Shown piece by piece: positions 17,785-25,852 of a DNA stretch of 64,000 nucleotides. Source of the stretch: Streptomyces resistomycificus (GTDB lineage Bacteria > Actinomycetota > Actinomycetes > Streptomycetales > Streptomycetaceae); the NCBI RefSeq assembly GCF_001514265.1, contig NZ_KQ948990.1, forward strand, positions 571,673-635,672, in the 5' to 3' direction. The position numbers and the translations under genes are program-made. The notes under the pieces were generated by a model, which saw nothing but the letters and a program-made list of their open reading frames with translations, ran no database searches and was not told the DNA's origin. How positions within the stretch are numbered: the first letter of the stretch is position 1; each line of letters starts with the position of its first letter.

Positions 17785-17809
17785 CCGTAGACCTGCCCCT
17801 ACCGGTCAG
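17781..17809. terminator. bidirectional hairpin containing both stop codons
   Basis: CTGACCGTAG at 17781-17790 pairs with CTACCGGTCAG at 17799-17809, with one bulged base. The TGA of the rightward gene (17782-17784) and the stop of the leftward gene (17806-17808 on the complement) lie inside the stem arms. The two genes are 21 bp apart. Confidence 0.7.
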
Positions 17810-19029
17810 GCCGCTGCCCGCATCTCCCGAGCGGGCAGTGCCCGGCGCACCTTGCGTGCCGCCCGCTGCATGAAGGTGTCGACCGTGCTCTCGCGGTACC
17901 CCGGGAAGGCGCGGGCCTCGCGGGCGTCGGCGAGGTAGACGCAGTCGGGTATGCCGGCCTCACGGTCGCGGAAGTACGGGTAGACGAGGTAGAGGCGGCG
18001 GCCCTTCTTCTCCAGGATGGCCGGCGCCTGCTTCTTGGCCCGGACGAACGCCACGACGTCCTTGAGGAGGTCCGGCCGCTGGTCGGCGACCAGGTGCAGC
18101 CGCAGCCGCTCGTGGACCCTGAGCCGGCGGGCGACGTCCTCGTTCCAGTACGCCTCCATCAGCGGCTTCGCCAGTTCGAGCTTGTGCCGCCTGACCTCGT
18201 CGCTGTCCTTGAGGTACCGGGGGCCGAACTGCGGCAGCAGGGTGACGACGAAGGGCCGGACCATGAGCACGTCCCGCTTCGGACCCGGAGGGATCATGTC
18301 GGCGATCAGGGTCATCAGAGCGCGGGCGGAGTCGAAGCGCAGGGTGTAACCCCCGCTCTTCGTCACGTGCTTGCCGTCCTCGCGGCCCACCAGGTAGTAG
18401 CAGGTGTGGTCGGCGACGATCGACACGCCGTCCGCCCGCAGGTACGCCTCCATCGTGAACAGCGCGTCCTCGCCGGTGAACAGGGACTCGTCGAAGCGCA
18501 TGCCGTGGCGTTCCAGCAGGGCGCGGCGGAACAGCTTCTGCGCGCTCAGCGTGAACTTGATGTTGGAGGAGTAGACGTCGGTGCGCCCCACCGTGCTGCC
18601 CCACATCGACTTCGGCGCCGACCGGTTGACGCCCTCGACCTTGCCGAGGACCACGTCCGTGCCGTTCTCGTCGGCGATGGCGACCATGCGCCGGAGCGCC
18701 TCGGGGCCGAGCCGGTCGTCGGCGTCGAGGAAGAAGACGTAGCGTCCGGTGGCCTTGCCGAGGCCGACGTTGCGCGGGCCGCTGGGGCCCCCGGAGTTCT
18801 CCTGCCGGATCACCGTGACCGGCATGGCCGCACGGGCCGCGAACTCCTCCAGGTACTCCCCCGTCCCGTCCGTCGAACCGTCGTCTACCGCGATGACCTC
18901 GATGCGCGTCTGGTCGATGGTCTGTGCCTCCACGGACGCGAGGCACTCGATCAGATACGGCATCGCCTCGTACGCACCGATGATCACGCTCACATCAGGT
19001 TGCGCAACGGTCACTTTTCCCCCAGTCAC
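17806..19029 (-). CDS. family 2 glycosyltransferase
   Basis: A 407-residue protein. The start chosen is the GTG at 19029, which has AGGGGAG seven bases upstream; GTG 19014 is an alternative, and the open frame to 19176 is not protein-like. The GT-A fold begins at once with VSVIIGAYEAMPYLIECLAS, then VIAVDDGSTDGT, NSGGPSGPRNVGLGKATG and the metal-binding FLDADDRL (DxD). FDESLFTGEDALFTMEAYLRA matches the acceptor-side region of teichoic acid and capsule glycosyltransferases. About 180 residues without a recognised domain follow. It lies between two paralogous phosphotransferases, so a role in assembling the same phosphate-containing glycopolymer is likely. Sugar donor is unknown. Confidence 0.87.
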   Translation of the reverse strand: MTGGKVTVAQPDVSVIIGAYEAMPYLIECLASVEAQTIDQTRIEVIAVDDGSTDGTGEYLEEFAARAAMPVTVIRQENSGGPSGPRNVGLGKATGRYVFFLDADDRLGPEALRRMVAIADENGTDVVLGKVEGVNRSAPKSMWGSTVGRTDVYSSNIKFTLSAQKLFRRALLERHGMRFDESLFTGEDALFTMEAYLRADGVSIVADHTCYYLVGREDGKHVTKSGGYTLRFDSARALMTLIADMIPPGPKRDVLMVRPFVVTLLPQFGPRYLKDSDEVRRHKLELAKPLMEAYWNEDVARRLRVHERLRLHLVADQRPDLLKDVVAFVRAKKQAPAILEKKGRRLYLVYPYFRDREAGIPDCVYLADAREARAFPGYRESTVDTFMQRAARKVRRALPAREMRAAA

Positions 19030-19152
19030 GGAAAATCTCCCCTGTATCGCCTCATTGGCTACCTGATAGACGGACAACCTCCGCAACCGGTTGCCTAAAC
19101 TCCTGCTTTTCGTGAGCCAGCTCACAGGGGGCCACATCGGGAGGACATGCGG

Positions 19153-19199
19153 AAGGGCCCGGTCCCCGAGGGTCAACTCCCCTGGAAACCGGGCCCTTT
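19153..19199 (-). terminator. terminator after the second phosphotransferase gene
   Basis: AAGGGCCCGGT (19153-19163) pairs with ACCGGGCCCTT (19188-19198) around a 24-base loop. It lies downstream of the stop at 19233 and upstream of the glycosyltransferase start at 19029, so it separates the two leftward transcription units. Confidence 0.75.
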
Positions 19200-19232
19200 C
19201 AGTGAGCGCGGATCAGTTCGCTCAGTGCGCGG

Positions 19233-21356
19233 TCACGCCGTCAGACCGTCCGCCTCGCCCGCCGGCGACGCACCCGGCGCCGGCACCGCGTTCGCCAGCT
19301 CCGCCTCGGCCTCGGCGGCCTCCGCCGCCGCAACCCGCGACTCCTGGCCGACGTTGCGCGTCTCGGCCTTGATCGCGAGATCGGCCACCGCGGTGTTGAA
19401 CTGCTCGAGTGACGTCGGCTCGTCGGGACCCAGCAGGTACTGCTTGAGTTCCTGACGGTCCTCGGCCAGCGGGTCGGCGGCCGGGTCGCGGACCGCGTCC
19501 AGCAGCCCGCCCAGCTCGGCCGCGCTGTTGGAGAGGATCACCGCGGCGCGCACCGCGGTGTTCTGCCGCTTGAACTCCTCGACGCCCAGCTCCGCCGAGT
19601 CCGTGACCGCGTACGGCTTGCCGCTCGCGATGAAGTCGGAGACCACGCTGGAGATGTCGGAGACCATCGCGTCGGAGACGTTGAAGCAGTCGTACAGGCG
19701 CGGCTCGGCGCCCGCGATGACCCGGTGCTCCCAGCTGGGGAAGGAACGCCAGTAGGCGTCGTTCCACTCCGCCCGCAGCCGGGCGATCTCCTCGTGCTTC
19801 GCGACGTCGACCAGGCCGTCACGGGTGGCCTCGGCCTCGTCGCGCTTCTCCCCGCCGCTGCCGGCCAGCTCGGCCAGGCGGGCCTCGACGCGGACGAGCT
19901 CGGCCTTGGCCTTGGCGTCGGCGTCGCTCTTGAATCCGGCGTCGGCCGCCCGCGCGCTCGCGGCCTTCTCGACCAGCGCGACGATCCGCCGGTGCGCGGC
20001 GCCGGCCTCGGCGCTGACGGTGCCGGTGAACGGGTGCGGCTTGTACAGGACGCGGACCGGCGGGTCGGCCTTCACCAGCTTCTTCACGATGTTCTCGCCG
20101 GCGAGGACGATCGAGGTGTTGCCGGGGTTGCCGTCCCAGCCCTCCCAGGTGGGCGCGTACAGGACGGTCGGGCAGCGTCCGTCGGCGGCGGGGCCGTCCG
20201 GCACGCCCTGCCAGGTCTGGATGGGCGCCAGCTGCGGGCGGCCGACCTCGACGATGTCGTCGTCGCGGACCCCGACGTCGGCGATGGCGTAGCGGTCGCG
20301 GCCCGCGCGGCCCGCGGTCCACACCTCGTCGTACACCTTGCTGAACGGGTTGACGCTGGCCAGCTTGTCGCTGTCGCCGTGGCCGATGAAGACGTGCTTC
20401 ATCGTGGGGACGCGCAGCATGTGGATGTTCTTGCCGACGTTCGCCGCGTACAGCGCGACCCGCACGGAGGACAGTTCCATGTTCATCAGGTGCACCCCTC
20501 CGGGCACGCAGATGACGGGAACCGTGGTCGGCGCCAGGTTCTGCAGTATGACCCGCTCACGCAGGATGATCAGCGGCCTGGAGTCCAGCTTCTCCATGGT
20601 GTCCAGCCACATGTTGACCTGGTACGCCGAGTCCTTGGAGCCGGAGAAGTACAGCACCGTCTCCGGCCGGTACTCGCGCAGCCAGTCGTCGACCGCCTCC
20701 AGCACCTTGTCGGCGGTCGGCGGGATCTTCCTGCCGCGCACGTACGGCAGCAGCGCCGCCACGTACAGGCAGCCCAGGGCCAGGGTGACGGCGACGCCGA
20801 CGAACCCGGCGAGGGCGGAGTCCATGGCGGCGGAGACGAGTATGCCGATCACGGCCGCGAGGTCGAGGTGGAGCATCTTCTCGGCCGAGCGGTTCAGCAG
20901 GCGCTTCGGCGGGGCGTTCGGGATCCGGATGCGGGAGGCCAGGTCGACGTTGCGGGTGGCGACCGGCATCCGGCGGCGGTTGCGGATCAGGGTGACCAGG
21001 GCGCCGTGCGGGGCCTGGAGACCGTAGAACGCGATGAAGCAGGCGGTCGCACCGTAGAAGACCAGGTTGTCCGCGAGGGACAGACGGGCCAGCAGCAGGA
21101 TCAGCAGGAGTTGTCGGATCAGGAAGCGGATCGACAGACCGGCCCGCACCTTGCTGAGGCGGTTGATCAGATAGCTGCCCTTGCGGTGCAGATAGTGGTC
21201 CGCCAGGTACGTCACGGCGGCCGCGGCCGCGAAGGCGGGGACGCTCGGGACGAGCGCGGCCAGCATGAGGGCGGGGAAGCCCAGGATCATGAGGGCCGCC
21301 GCTGCCAGCTCTGCCGCGCTGCCCACCCGGGCGACGCGAATAGCGGTGCTTATCAC
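19233..21356 (-). CDS. second membrane-anchored CDP-polyol phosphotransferase family protein
   Basis: A 707-residue protein from the GTG at 21356. Hydrophobic segments fill the first 230 residues. The catalytic region repeats the motifs of the gene at 15622: YFSGSKDSAYQVNMWLD, FIGHGDSDKLASVNPFSK, YAPTWEGWDGNPGNTS, LYKPHPFTG and MVSDISSVVSDFIASG. A charged helical insertion rich in Ala/Glu/Lys lies between the PHP motif and the last block, and the C-terminus is an Ala/Glu-rich tail. By family it uses a CDP-polyol at the membrane to build or prime a teichoic-type polymer. The CDP-ribitol-type gene is immediately upstream in the same direction (162 bp), supporting a ribitol-phosphate or related substrate. 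That link is inference. Confidence 0.86.
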   Translation of the reverse strand: MISTAIRVARVGSAAELAAAALMILGFPALMLAALVPSVPAFAAAAAVTYLADHYLHRKGSYLINRLSKVRAGLSIRFLIRQLLLILLLARLSLADNLVFYGATACFIAFYGLQAPHGALVTLIRNRRRMPVATRNVDLASRIRIPNAPPKRLLNRSAEKMLHLDLAAVIGILVSAAMDSALAGFVGVAVTLALGCLYVAALLPYVRGRKIPPTADKVLEAVDDWLREYRPETVLYFSGSKDSAYQVNMWLDTMEKLDSRPLIILRERVILQNLAPTTVPVICVPGGVHLMNMELSSVRVALYAANVGKNIHMLRVPTMKHVFIGHGDSDKLASVNPFSKVYDEVWTAGRAGRDRYAIADVGVRDDDIVEVGRPQLAPIQTWQGVPDGPAADGRCPTVLYAPTWEGWDGNPGNTSIVLAGENIVKKLVKADPPVRVLYKPHPFTGTVSAEAGAAHRRIVALVEKAASARAADAGFKSDADAKAKAELVRVEARLAELAGSGGEKRDEAEATRDGLVDVAKHEEIARLRAEWNDAYWRSFPSWEHRVIAGAEPRLYDCFNVSDAMVSDISSVVSDFIASGKPYAVTDSAELGVEEFKRQNTAVRAAVILSNSAAELGGLLDAVRDPAADPLAEDRQELKQYLLGPDEPTSLEQFNTAVADLAIKAETRNVGQESRVAAAEAAEAEAELANAVPAPGASPAGEADGLTA

Positions 21357-21517
21357 GGAGAAACCTGCTCTTGGAGGGGTGCCGGTTTGCGAAAGTCGAA
21401 AAAGTCCGGAAAAAACCTTGTAGAAGGTTCGGGAACTTTACGGATTCAGGCCCCTGCGAATGCTCCGCGAACGGGCAGCCACAGAGGCCTGAATGACAGA
21501 CGACTAATTGTTGTTGA

Positions 21518-23017
21518 TTATGCCACGCCGTCCTGACGGTCCAGGACACTGGCCAGGGCCTGCTCGAACCCGGAGGCCTGTCCGGCGGACGCCGTGGGGT
21601 CCTGCTGGCGAACGTCGATGACGTGCCCGGTCAGTTCGGACAGCAGCACGTCGAGCGAGGTACGGGCCACGGCCTCGGAGGAGAGCAGGCTGCCCGCGGG
21701 CTCCTGCCCGAACGCCTTGGTGCGCATCGGCGTGGCGGTGCGCTCCGGGTTCACACAGTTGACCCGGATGCCGTCGCCGGCCCACTCGTCGGACAGGGCC
21801 TGGGTGAGGTTCACCATGGCGGCCTTGGTGGAGGAGTAGAGGCTGTACTCGGCGCGACCGCGGGTGTAGCTGCTGGAGGTGTACAGCAGCAGCTGTCCCT
21901 TGGTCTCGGAGAGGTACTTGTACGACGAGCGGGCGATCTGCACCGGGGCCAGGTAGTTGACCTTCAGTGCTTCCTCGATGGTCGCGTTGTCGGTCTCCGC
22001 CAGCTTGCCGATGCGCAGCACGCCCGCGGTGTTGACCACGTAGTCGATGCGCCCGGTCTCGCCGTACGCCTTGGACAGTGCGTCGTCGACCTCCTCCGGG
22101 TTCTCGACGTGGGTGCCGGTGGTGGAGCGACCCAGCGCGTACACCTTGGCGCCGTAGGACTCGGCGAGTTCGGAGATGTCCTTGCCGATGCCGTACGAGC
22201 CGCCGAAGACGACGACCGTCTTGCCGGTGAGGAGTTCGCGGTAGAGCTCCTCGCCCTTCTGCTCGGGCGCGGCGGTGGAGGCCAGCTGGAACAGCTTGTC
22301 GGCGATGAAGACGTCGACCGGCTGGGTGACCTTCATGTTGTACTCGTCGCCCGCGACGACGTGGACCGGCACGTCGGGCAGGTACTTGAGCACGACCGAG
22401 CAGTCGTCGGTGGCCTGGAAGTTGGGGTCGCCGGCGGCGACCTCGTAGGCCCGCTTGATGGTGGACAGCTTGAACGCCTGGGGCGTCTGGCCGCGGCGCA
22501 GCCGGGAGCGGTCCGGGATCTCGGTGATGAACTCGCCGTCCTCGCCGTGCGTCCGCGTGACGATGATGGTGTCCGCGGACGGGATGGCGACGTCGACCGC
22601 CTGGAAGCGCTCCAGGGCCGTGACGCAGTCGTCGATGACGCGCTGCGACAGCAGGGGGCGTACGGCGTCGTGGAACAGGACGTTCACGTCCTCGCCCTCG
22701 GCCAGCCCCTCGCCCAGGGCGGCGATGGCGCGCTCGGTGGTCTCGTTCCGGGTGGAGCCACCCTCGATGATCTTCTTGACCTTCTTGAACCCGGCCTTGG
22801 CGACGATCTTCTCGATGTCGGGCACGTAGCCCGGCGCCATCAGCACGATGATGTCGTCGATCGAGTCCGCCTTCTCGAAGGTGGTCATGGTGTGCTCGAT
22901 GACTGCCTTGCCGGCGATCTTCAGCAGCTGCTTGGGGATCGACAGACCCACGCGCTGGCCGGTGCCACCGGCCAGGATCACTGCGGTGGTACGGGGCTTG
23001 GCTATGCGCTGTGACAC
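21518..23017 (-). CDS. fused cytidylyltransferase/short-chain reductase, CDP-ribitol synthesis type
   Basis: A 499-residue protein from the GTG at 23017, with AAGGTAGG upstream. Residues 8-235 are an IspD/TarI-type cytidylyltransferase: VILAGGTGQRVGLSIPKQLL, FHDAVRPLLSQRVIDDC and RRGQTPQAFKLSTI. Residues 270-480 are a short-chain dehydrogenase with VVVFGGSYGIGKDISELA for the cofactor and SLYSSTKAAM holding the Tyr-x3-Lys pair. The order matches Acs1/Bcs1 enzymes of capsule bacteria, which reduce ribulose 5-phosphate to ribitol 5-phosphate and couple it to CTP, giving CDP-ribitol. The neighbouring phosphotransferase would use such a product. Other CDP-polyols are possible. Upstream is a 12-bp inverted repeat at 23076-23135. 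Confidence 0.87.
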   Translation of the reverse strand: MSQRIAKPRTTAVILAGGTGQRVGLSIPKQLLKIAGKAVIEHTMTTFEKADSIDDIIVLMAPGYVPDIEKIVAKAGFKKVKKIIEGGSTRNETTERAIAALGEGLAEGEDVNVLFHDAVRPLLSQRVIDDCVTALERFQAVDVAIPSADTIIVTRTHGEDGEFITEIPDRSRLRRGQTPQAFKLSTIKRAYEVAAGDPNFQATDDCSVVLKYLPDVPVHVVAGDEYNMKVTQPVDVFIADKLFQLASTAAPEQKGEELYRELLTGKTVVVFGGSYGIGKDISELAESYGAKVYALGRSTTGTHVENPEEVDDALSKAYGETGRIDYVVNTAGVLRIGKLAETDNATIEEALKVNYLAPVQIARSSYKYLSETKGQLLLYTSSSYTRGRAEYSLYSSTKAAMVNLTQALSDEWAGDGIRVNCVNPERTATPMRTKAFGQEPAGSLLSSEAVARTSLDVLLSELTGHVIDVRQQDPTASAGQASGFEQALASVLDRQDGVA

Positions 23018-23075
23018 AGGTGACCTACCTTGGGGCGACAGGGAACTCGGAAATGGTCCCACTTGTGGTTACCGC

Positions 23076-23135
23076 AGTGCAAGGTGAGCGCCCTTAGCTG
23101 CATATGTGCGCGCAACCTGTCATTCACCTTGCACT
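23076..23135. promoter_or_regulatory. 12-bp perfect inverted repeat upstream of the CDP-ribitol-type gene
   Basis: AGTGCAAGGTGA (23076-23087) and TCACCTTGCACT (23124-23135) are exact reverse complements separated by 36 bp. They sit 59-118 bp before the GTG at 23017, in AT-richer DNA containing CATATG. The arms could be paired operator half-sites or the stem of a long leader hairpin. Confidence 0.6.
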
Positions 23136-23229
23136 CCTGGTGATTGAGGGACACCTTCCACCGACGCCATGGAATTGCTGTGAGTAACTCCACAGATGTC
23201 CGGCATTGCGGAGAGTACACGTCGCGGGC

Positions 23230-24060
23230 TCAGCTTCTACGCAGCCGCTTCAGGCAGCGGTGTCCCAGCACCCGCACGAGTTCCTTCGAGGAGGTCTGGT
23301 GCACCGTCCGTGACTTCGCCGGCGCGCTGTGCCTGACCGGTGCCGCCGCGGCCGCCGCGAGCACCCCGTACAGGGCCTGAGCGGCCACCTCGGGGGCGAT
23401 CCTCGGCTCGGCCACCGGCTCGTCCCGCGACGCTCCCCACGCGCCTGAGGCGCGGTCGGGCCCAGCGGACAGCAGTGCCGAATCGCCGAGGACCCGTACG
23501 CCCGCCCCGCCGATCCGCTCCGCCATCCCGGCACCGATCCCGGCGGCGGCCTCGACGGCCCAGCGGGGGGTGGGGATCTTCACGTCCTCCGGGCCGGGGG
23601 TGCACGTGTTCTTCATATGCATCACGGCGCCGTATCGGACGAGCTGTGAATAGAGCTCGTCCGGGAGGCCATTGCCCCGGAATTCCATATTAAGATTCCG
23701 CAGCATTTCGGTCTCGGCAAGGGTCAGCGAGCGGTTCGCCGCGTCCGGAACCGGCCGCAGGAGGTGGGCGGGCAGTCCGAGAAGCTGCTCGAAGCTCCGC
23801 AGCAGACCACCCCGGTCACGGTCGTCGACCACGACGACGGTGACCCGTTCGGGGCCGACCACCCGGGCCCACCGCTCCACCAGCCGGTCGTGCCGGTGCC
23901 GACGCCGGAAGCTGGGGTCGGGCTGCTCGTACGGGGCCTTTTCGAGCATGTGCTCGAGCCAGTCCTCGTAGCCCATGCGCAGGCCGTTCTGCACGTACTG
24001 CTGCCACTGCGAGGACATGATCCGGGCCAGCGGGCGCAGAGTCAGAGGACTGCCCGAGAC
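23230..24060 (-). pseudogene. 5'-truncated sulfotransferase-like remnant
   Basis: The reading frame is open to 24108 and its protein looks like the C-terminal part of an actinobacterial sulfotransferase. LTLRPLARIMSSQWQQYVQ resembles the R-x-S 3'-phosphate-binding region of PAPS-dependent enzymes, then come WLEHML, ERVTVVVVDDRDRGGLLRSF and LPDELYSQLVRYG. The N-terminal PAPS-binding loop is missing. The frame's first 20 residues come from the terminator hairpin of the upstream phosphatase gene (24073-24100), and no good ribosome binding site is visible. I read this as a deletion that fused the tail of a sulfotransferase gene to the end of phoD. A divergent intact protein of new function is the alternative. 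Confidence 0.55.
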
Positions 24061-24072
24061 CGCGCTGAGAGA

Positions 24073-24100
24073 GGCCTGGGACGCACATGAGTCCCAGGCC
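24073..24100 (-). terminator. terminator after the PhoD gene
   Basis: GGCCTGGGAC (24073-24082) pairs perfectly with GTCCCAGGCC (24091-24100) around an eight-base loop. It is 27 bp downstream of the phosphatase stop at 24127. Confidence 0.8.
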
Positions 24101-24126
24101 CGCCCCACGGGTTTCCTACGCCGGGC

Positions 24127-25677
24127 TCACACGACCCGGACGCCGGGCCGTCCGGCGTCGACCCGCAGCGTCGCCAGGGTGCTCGGCGTGGACTGCGGCG
24201 CGCGCACGGTGTCCACGATCCGCACCCGCGCGTCGATGCCGTCGCGGCGGACGTCGAGCAGGTGGTAGCCGCGGTGGGCGTCCAGCAGCTTCCAGTGTGG
24301 GTTGTCCGGCAGTCGCGGGTCCCACTCCCGGTGGAAGGCCGCCTGGTCCTGGTCGCCGTTGCTGGAGATGGAGGTGCCGACGAACTCGGCGCCGACGACG
24401 GCGGAGTCCGGGTTCGCGAAGTCCTCCTTCAGGTCGCTGATCATCGTCAGGTGCCGGTCGCCGGTGAGCACGACCGGGTTGCGGACGCCTGCGAACTCCT
24501 TCAGGAACTCGTTGCGTTCGACCTGGTAGCCGTCCCAGGCATCGTAGAACCACTGCTTGCCCTCGCCGACCAGCAGATCGGTCTCCGCCATCATGATCTG
24601 CGAGGCGATCAGGTTCCAGCGGGCGGGCGAGTGGCGCAGCCCGTCCAGCAGCCACCGCTTCTGCCCCGCCCCGAGCATCGTCAGCGACGGGTCCTGGGCG
24701 CCGGCCTGGCTGGTCGCCTGGTCGCTGCGGTACTGCCGGGTGTCCAGCACGTTGAGCCGGGCCAGCCGCCCGAACTCCAGCCGGCGGTGCATCCGGATGT
24801 GCGGGCCGTCGGGTACGGCGCTCGCGCGCACCGGCATGTGCTCGTAGTAGGCCTGGTAGGCGGCGGTCAGCCGGGCCACGAACGCGTCGTGGGGCTGCTT
24901 GTCCGGGTCCTGCGGGATCTCGCCCGCGAAGTCGTTGTCGACCTCGTGGTCGTCGAAGGTGACCACGAAGGGCGCGTTCGCGTGCATCGCGGCGAGGTCG
25001 GGGTCGGTGCGGTACTGGGCGTACCGGTTGCGGTACTGGGTGAGGGTGTACGGCTCACCGGTGCCCTCGTGCCGGCGCAGGGCGGTCGCCGACGGCGAGG
25101 ACTCGTAGATGTAGTCGCCGACGAAGAGGACGACGTCGGGGTCCTGGGCCAGCATGTCGGCGTATGGCGTGAAGTAGCCGTGCTGCCAGTTCTGGCAGGA
25201 GGCGAGCGCGATCCTCAGGCCGCCGCCGGAGCTGTACCGGGCGGGCGCGGTGCGGGTGCGGCCGGTGCGGGAGAGCTGGCCGCCGGTGCGGAAGCGGTAC
25301 CAGTAGGCGCGGTCCGCGCGCAGCCCCCGTACATCGACGTGAACGCTGTGCCCGTACTCGGGCCGGGCGTGGGCGGTGCCCCGGCGGACGACCTTTCTGA
25401 ACCGGTCGTCCTCGGCCACTTCCCACCGCACCGGCACCACCTCGTCGGGCATGCCGCCGCCGTTCAGCGGGTCGGGGGCGAGTCGCGTCCACAGCACGAT
25501 GCCGTTTGGCAGCGGGTCGCCGGACGCCACGCCGAGGCTGAAAACGCCGTCGGGCAGCGGTGTCTCGGCGGCCTGGGCGCTGTTCGGCAGCCACAGCTGG
25601 GCGGAGGCCGCGGCGCCGAACACGGCGGCTCCGGCGGTCAGAAAGCGGCGTCGGTCGGGCGATAGTGCTCCGGTCAC
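24127..25677 (-). CDS. phoD: Tat-exported alkaline phosphatase/phosphodiesterase D
   Basis: A 516-residue protein from the GTG at 25677, which has AGGGGAG upstream; an ATG at 25707 is weaker. The N-terminus is a textbook Tat signal: SPDRRRFLTAG, a hydrophobic stretch, then NSAQAAE as the cleavage region. A PhoD N-terminal Fn3-like part begins FSLGVASGDPLPNGIVLWTR. The metallophosphatase part has VLFVGDYIYESS, TFDDHEVDNDF, NVLDTRQYR and VVLTGDRHL, which carry metal ligands. PhoD enzymes are Ca/Fe-dependent phosphodiesterases, able in Bacillus to attack teichoic acids, so the placement beside phosphopolymer genes may be functional. Three FG-GAP genes lie just upstream on the same strand. Confidence 0.94.
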   Translation of the reverse strand: MTGALSPDRRRFLTAGAAVFGAAASAQLWLPNSAQAAETPLPDGVFSLGVASGDPLPNGIVLWTRLAPDPLNGGGMPDEVVPVRWEVAEDDRFRKVVRRGTAHARPEYGHSVHVDVRGLRADRAYWYRFRTGGQLSRTGRTRTAPARYSSGGGLRIALASCQNWQHGYFTPYADMLAQDPDVVLFVGDYIYESSPSATALRRHEGTGEPYTLTQYRNRYAQYRTDPDLAAMHANAPFVVTFDDHEVDNDFAGEIPQDPDKQPHDAFVARLTAAYQAYYEHMPVRASAVPDGPHIRMHRRLEFGRLARLNVLDTRQYRSDQATSQAGAQDPSLTMLGAGQKRWLLDGLRHSPARWNLIASQIMMAETDLLVGEGKQWFYDAWDGYQVERNEFLKEFAGVRNPVVLTGDRHLTMISDLKEDFANPDSAVVGAEFVGTSISSNGDQDQAAFHREWDPRLPDNPHWKLLDAHRGYHLLDVRRDGIDARVRIVDTVRAPQSTPSTLATLRVDAGRPGVRVV

Positions 25678-25852
25678 GGGCGAACTCCCCTGCCTCGCTT
25701 GCCTCATGGATGAAGAAAGCTCACGCTTCCGGTTGGTCCGCCCGTTGAACAGAGGTATTCGCGTACATGACAGATGGGGAGACAACAGAAGACCCGTCGT
25801 GGCACGGGAGCACACACGAACACCACTGTGCCACAACGGGTCTGACAGTCGA

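Noticed and set aside
21444..21494. ATTCAGGCC/GGCCTGAAT as terminator of the CDP-ribitol-type gene
   Set aside because: The nine-base arms pair exactly but the loop is 33 bases; a functional terminator is uncertain, so it is not listed.
25678..25760. PHO box before phoD
   Set aside because: Only one half-site-like GTTCAAC is visible on the leftward strand; the required second direct repeat does not match GTTCACC well enough.
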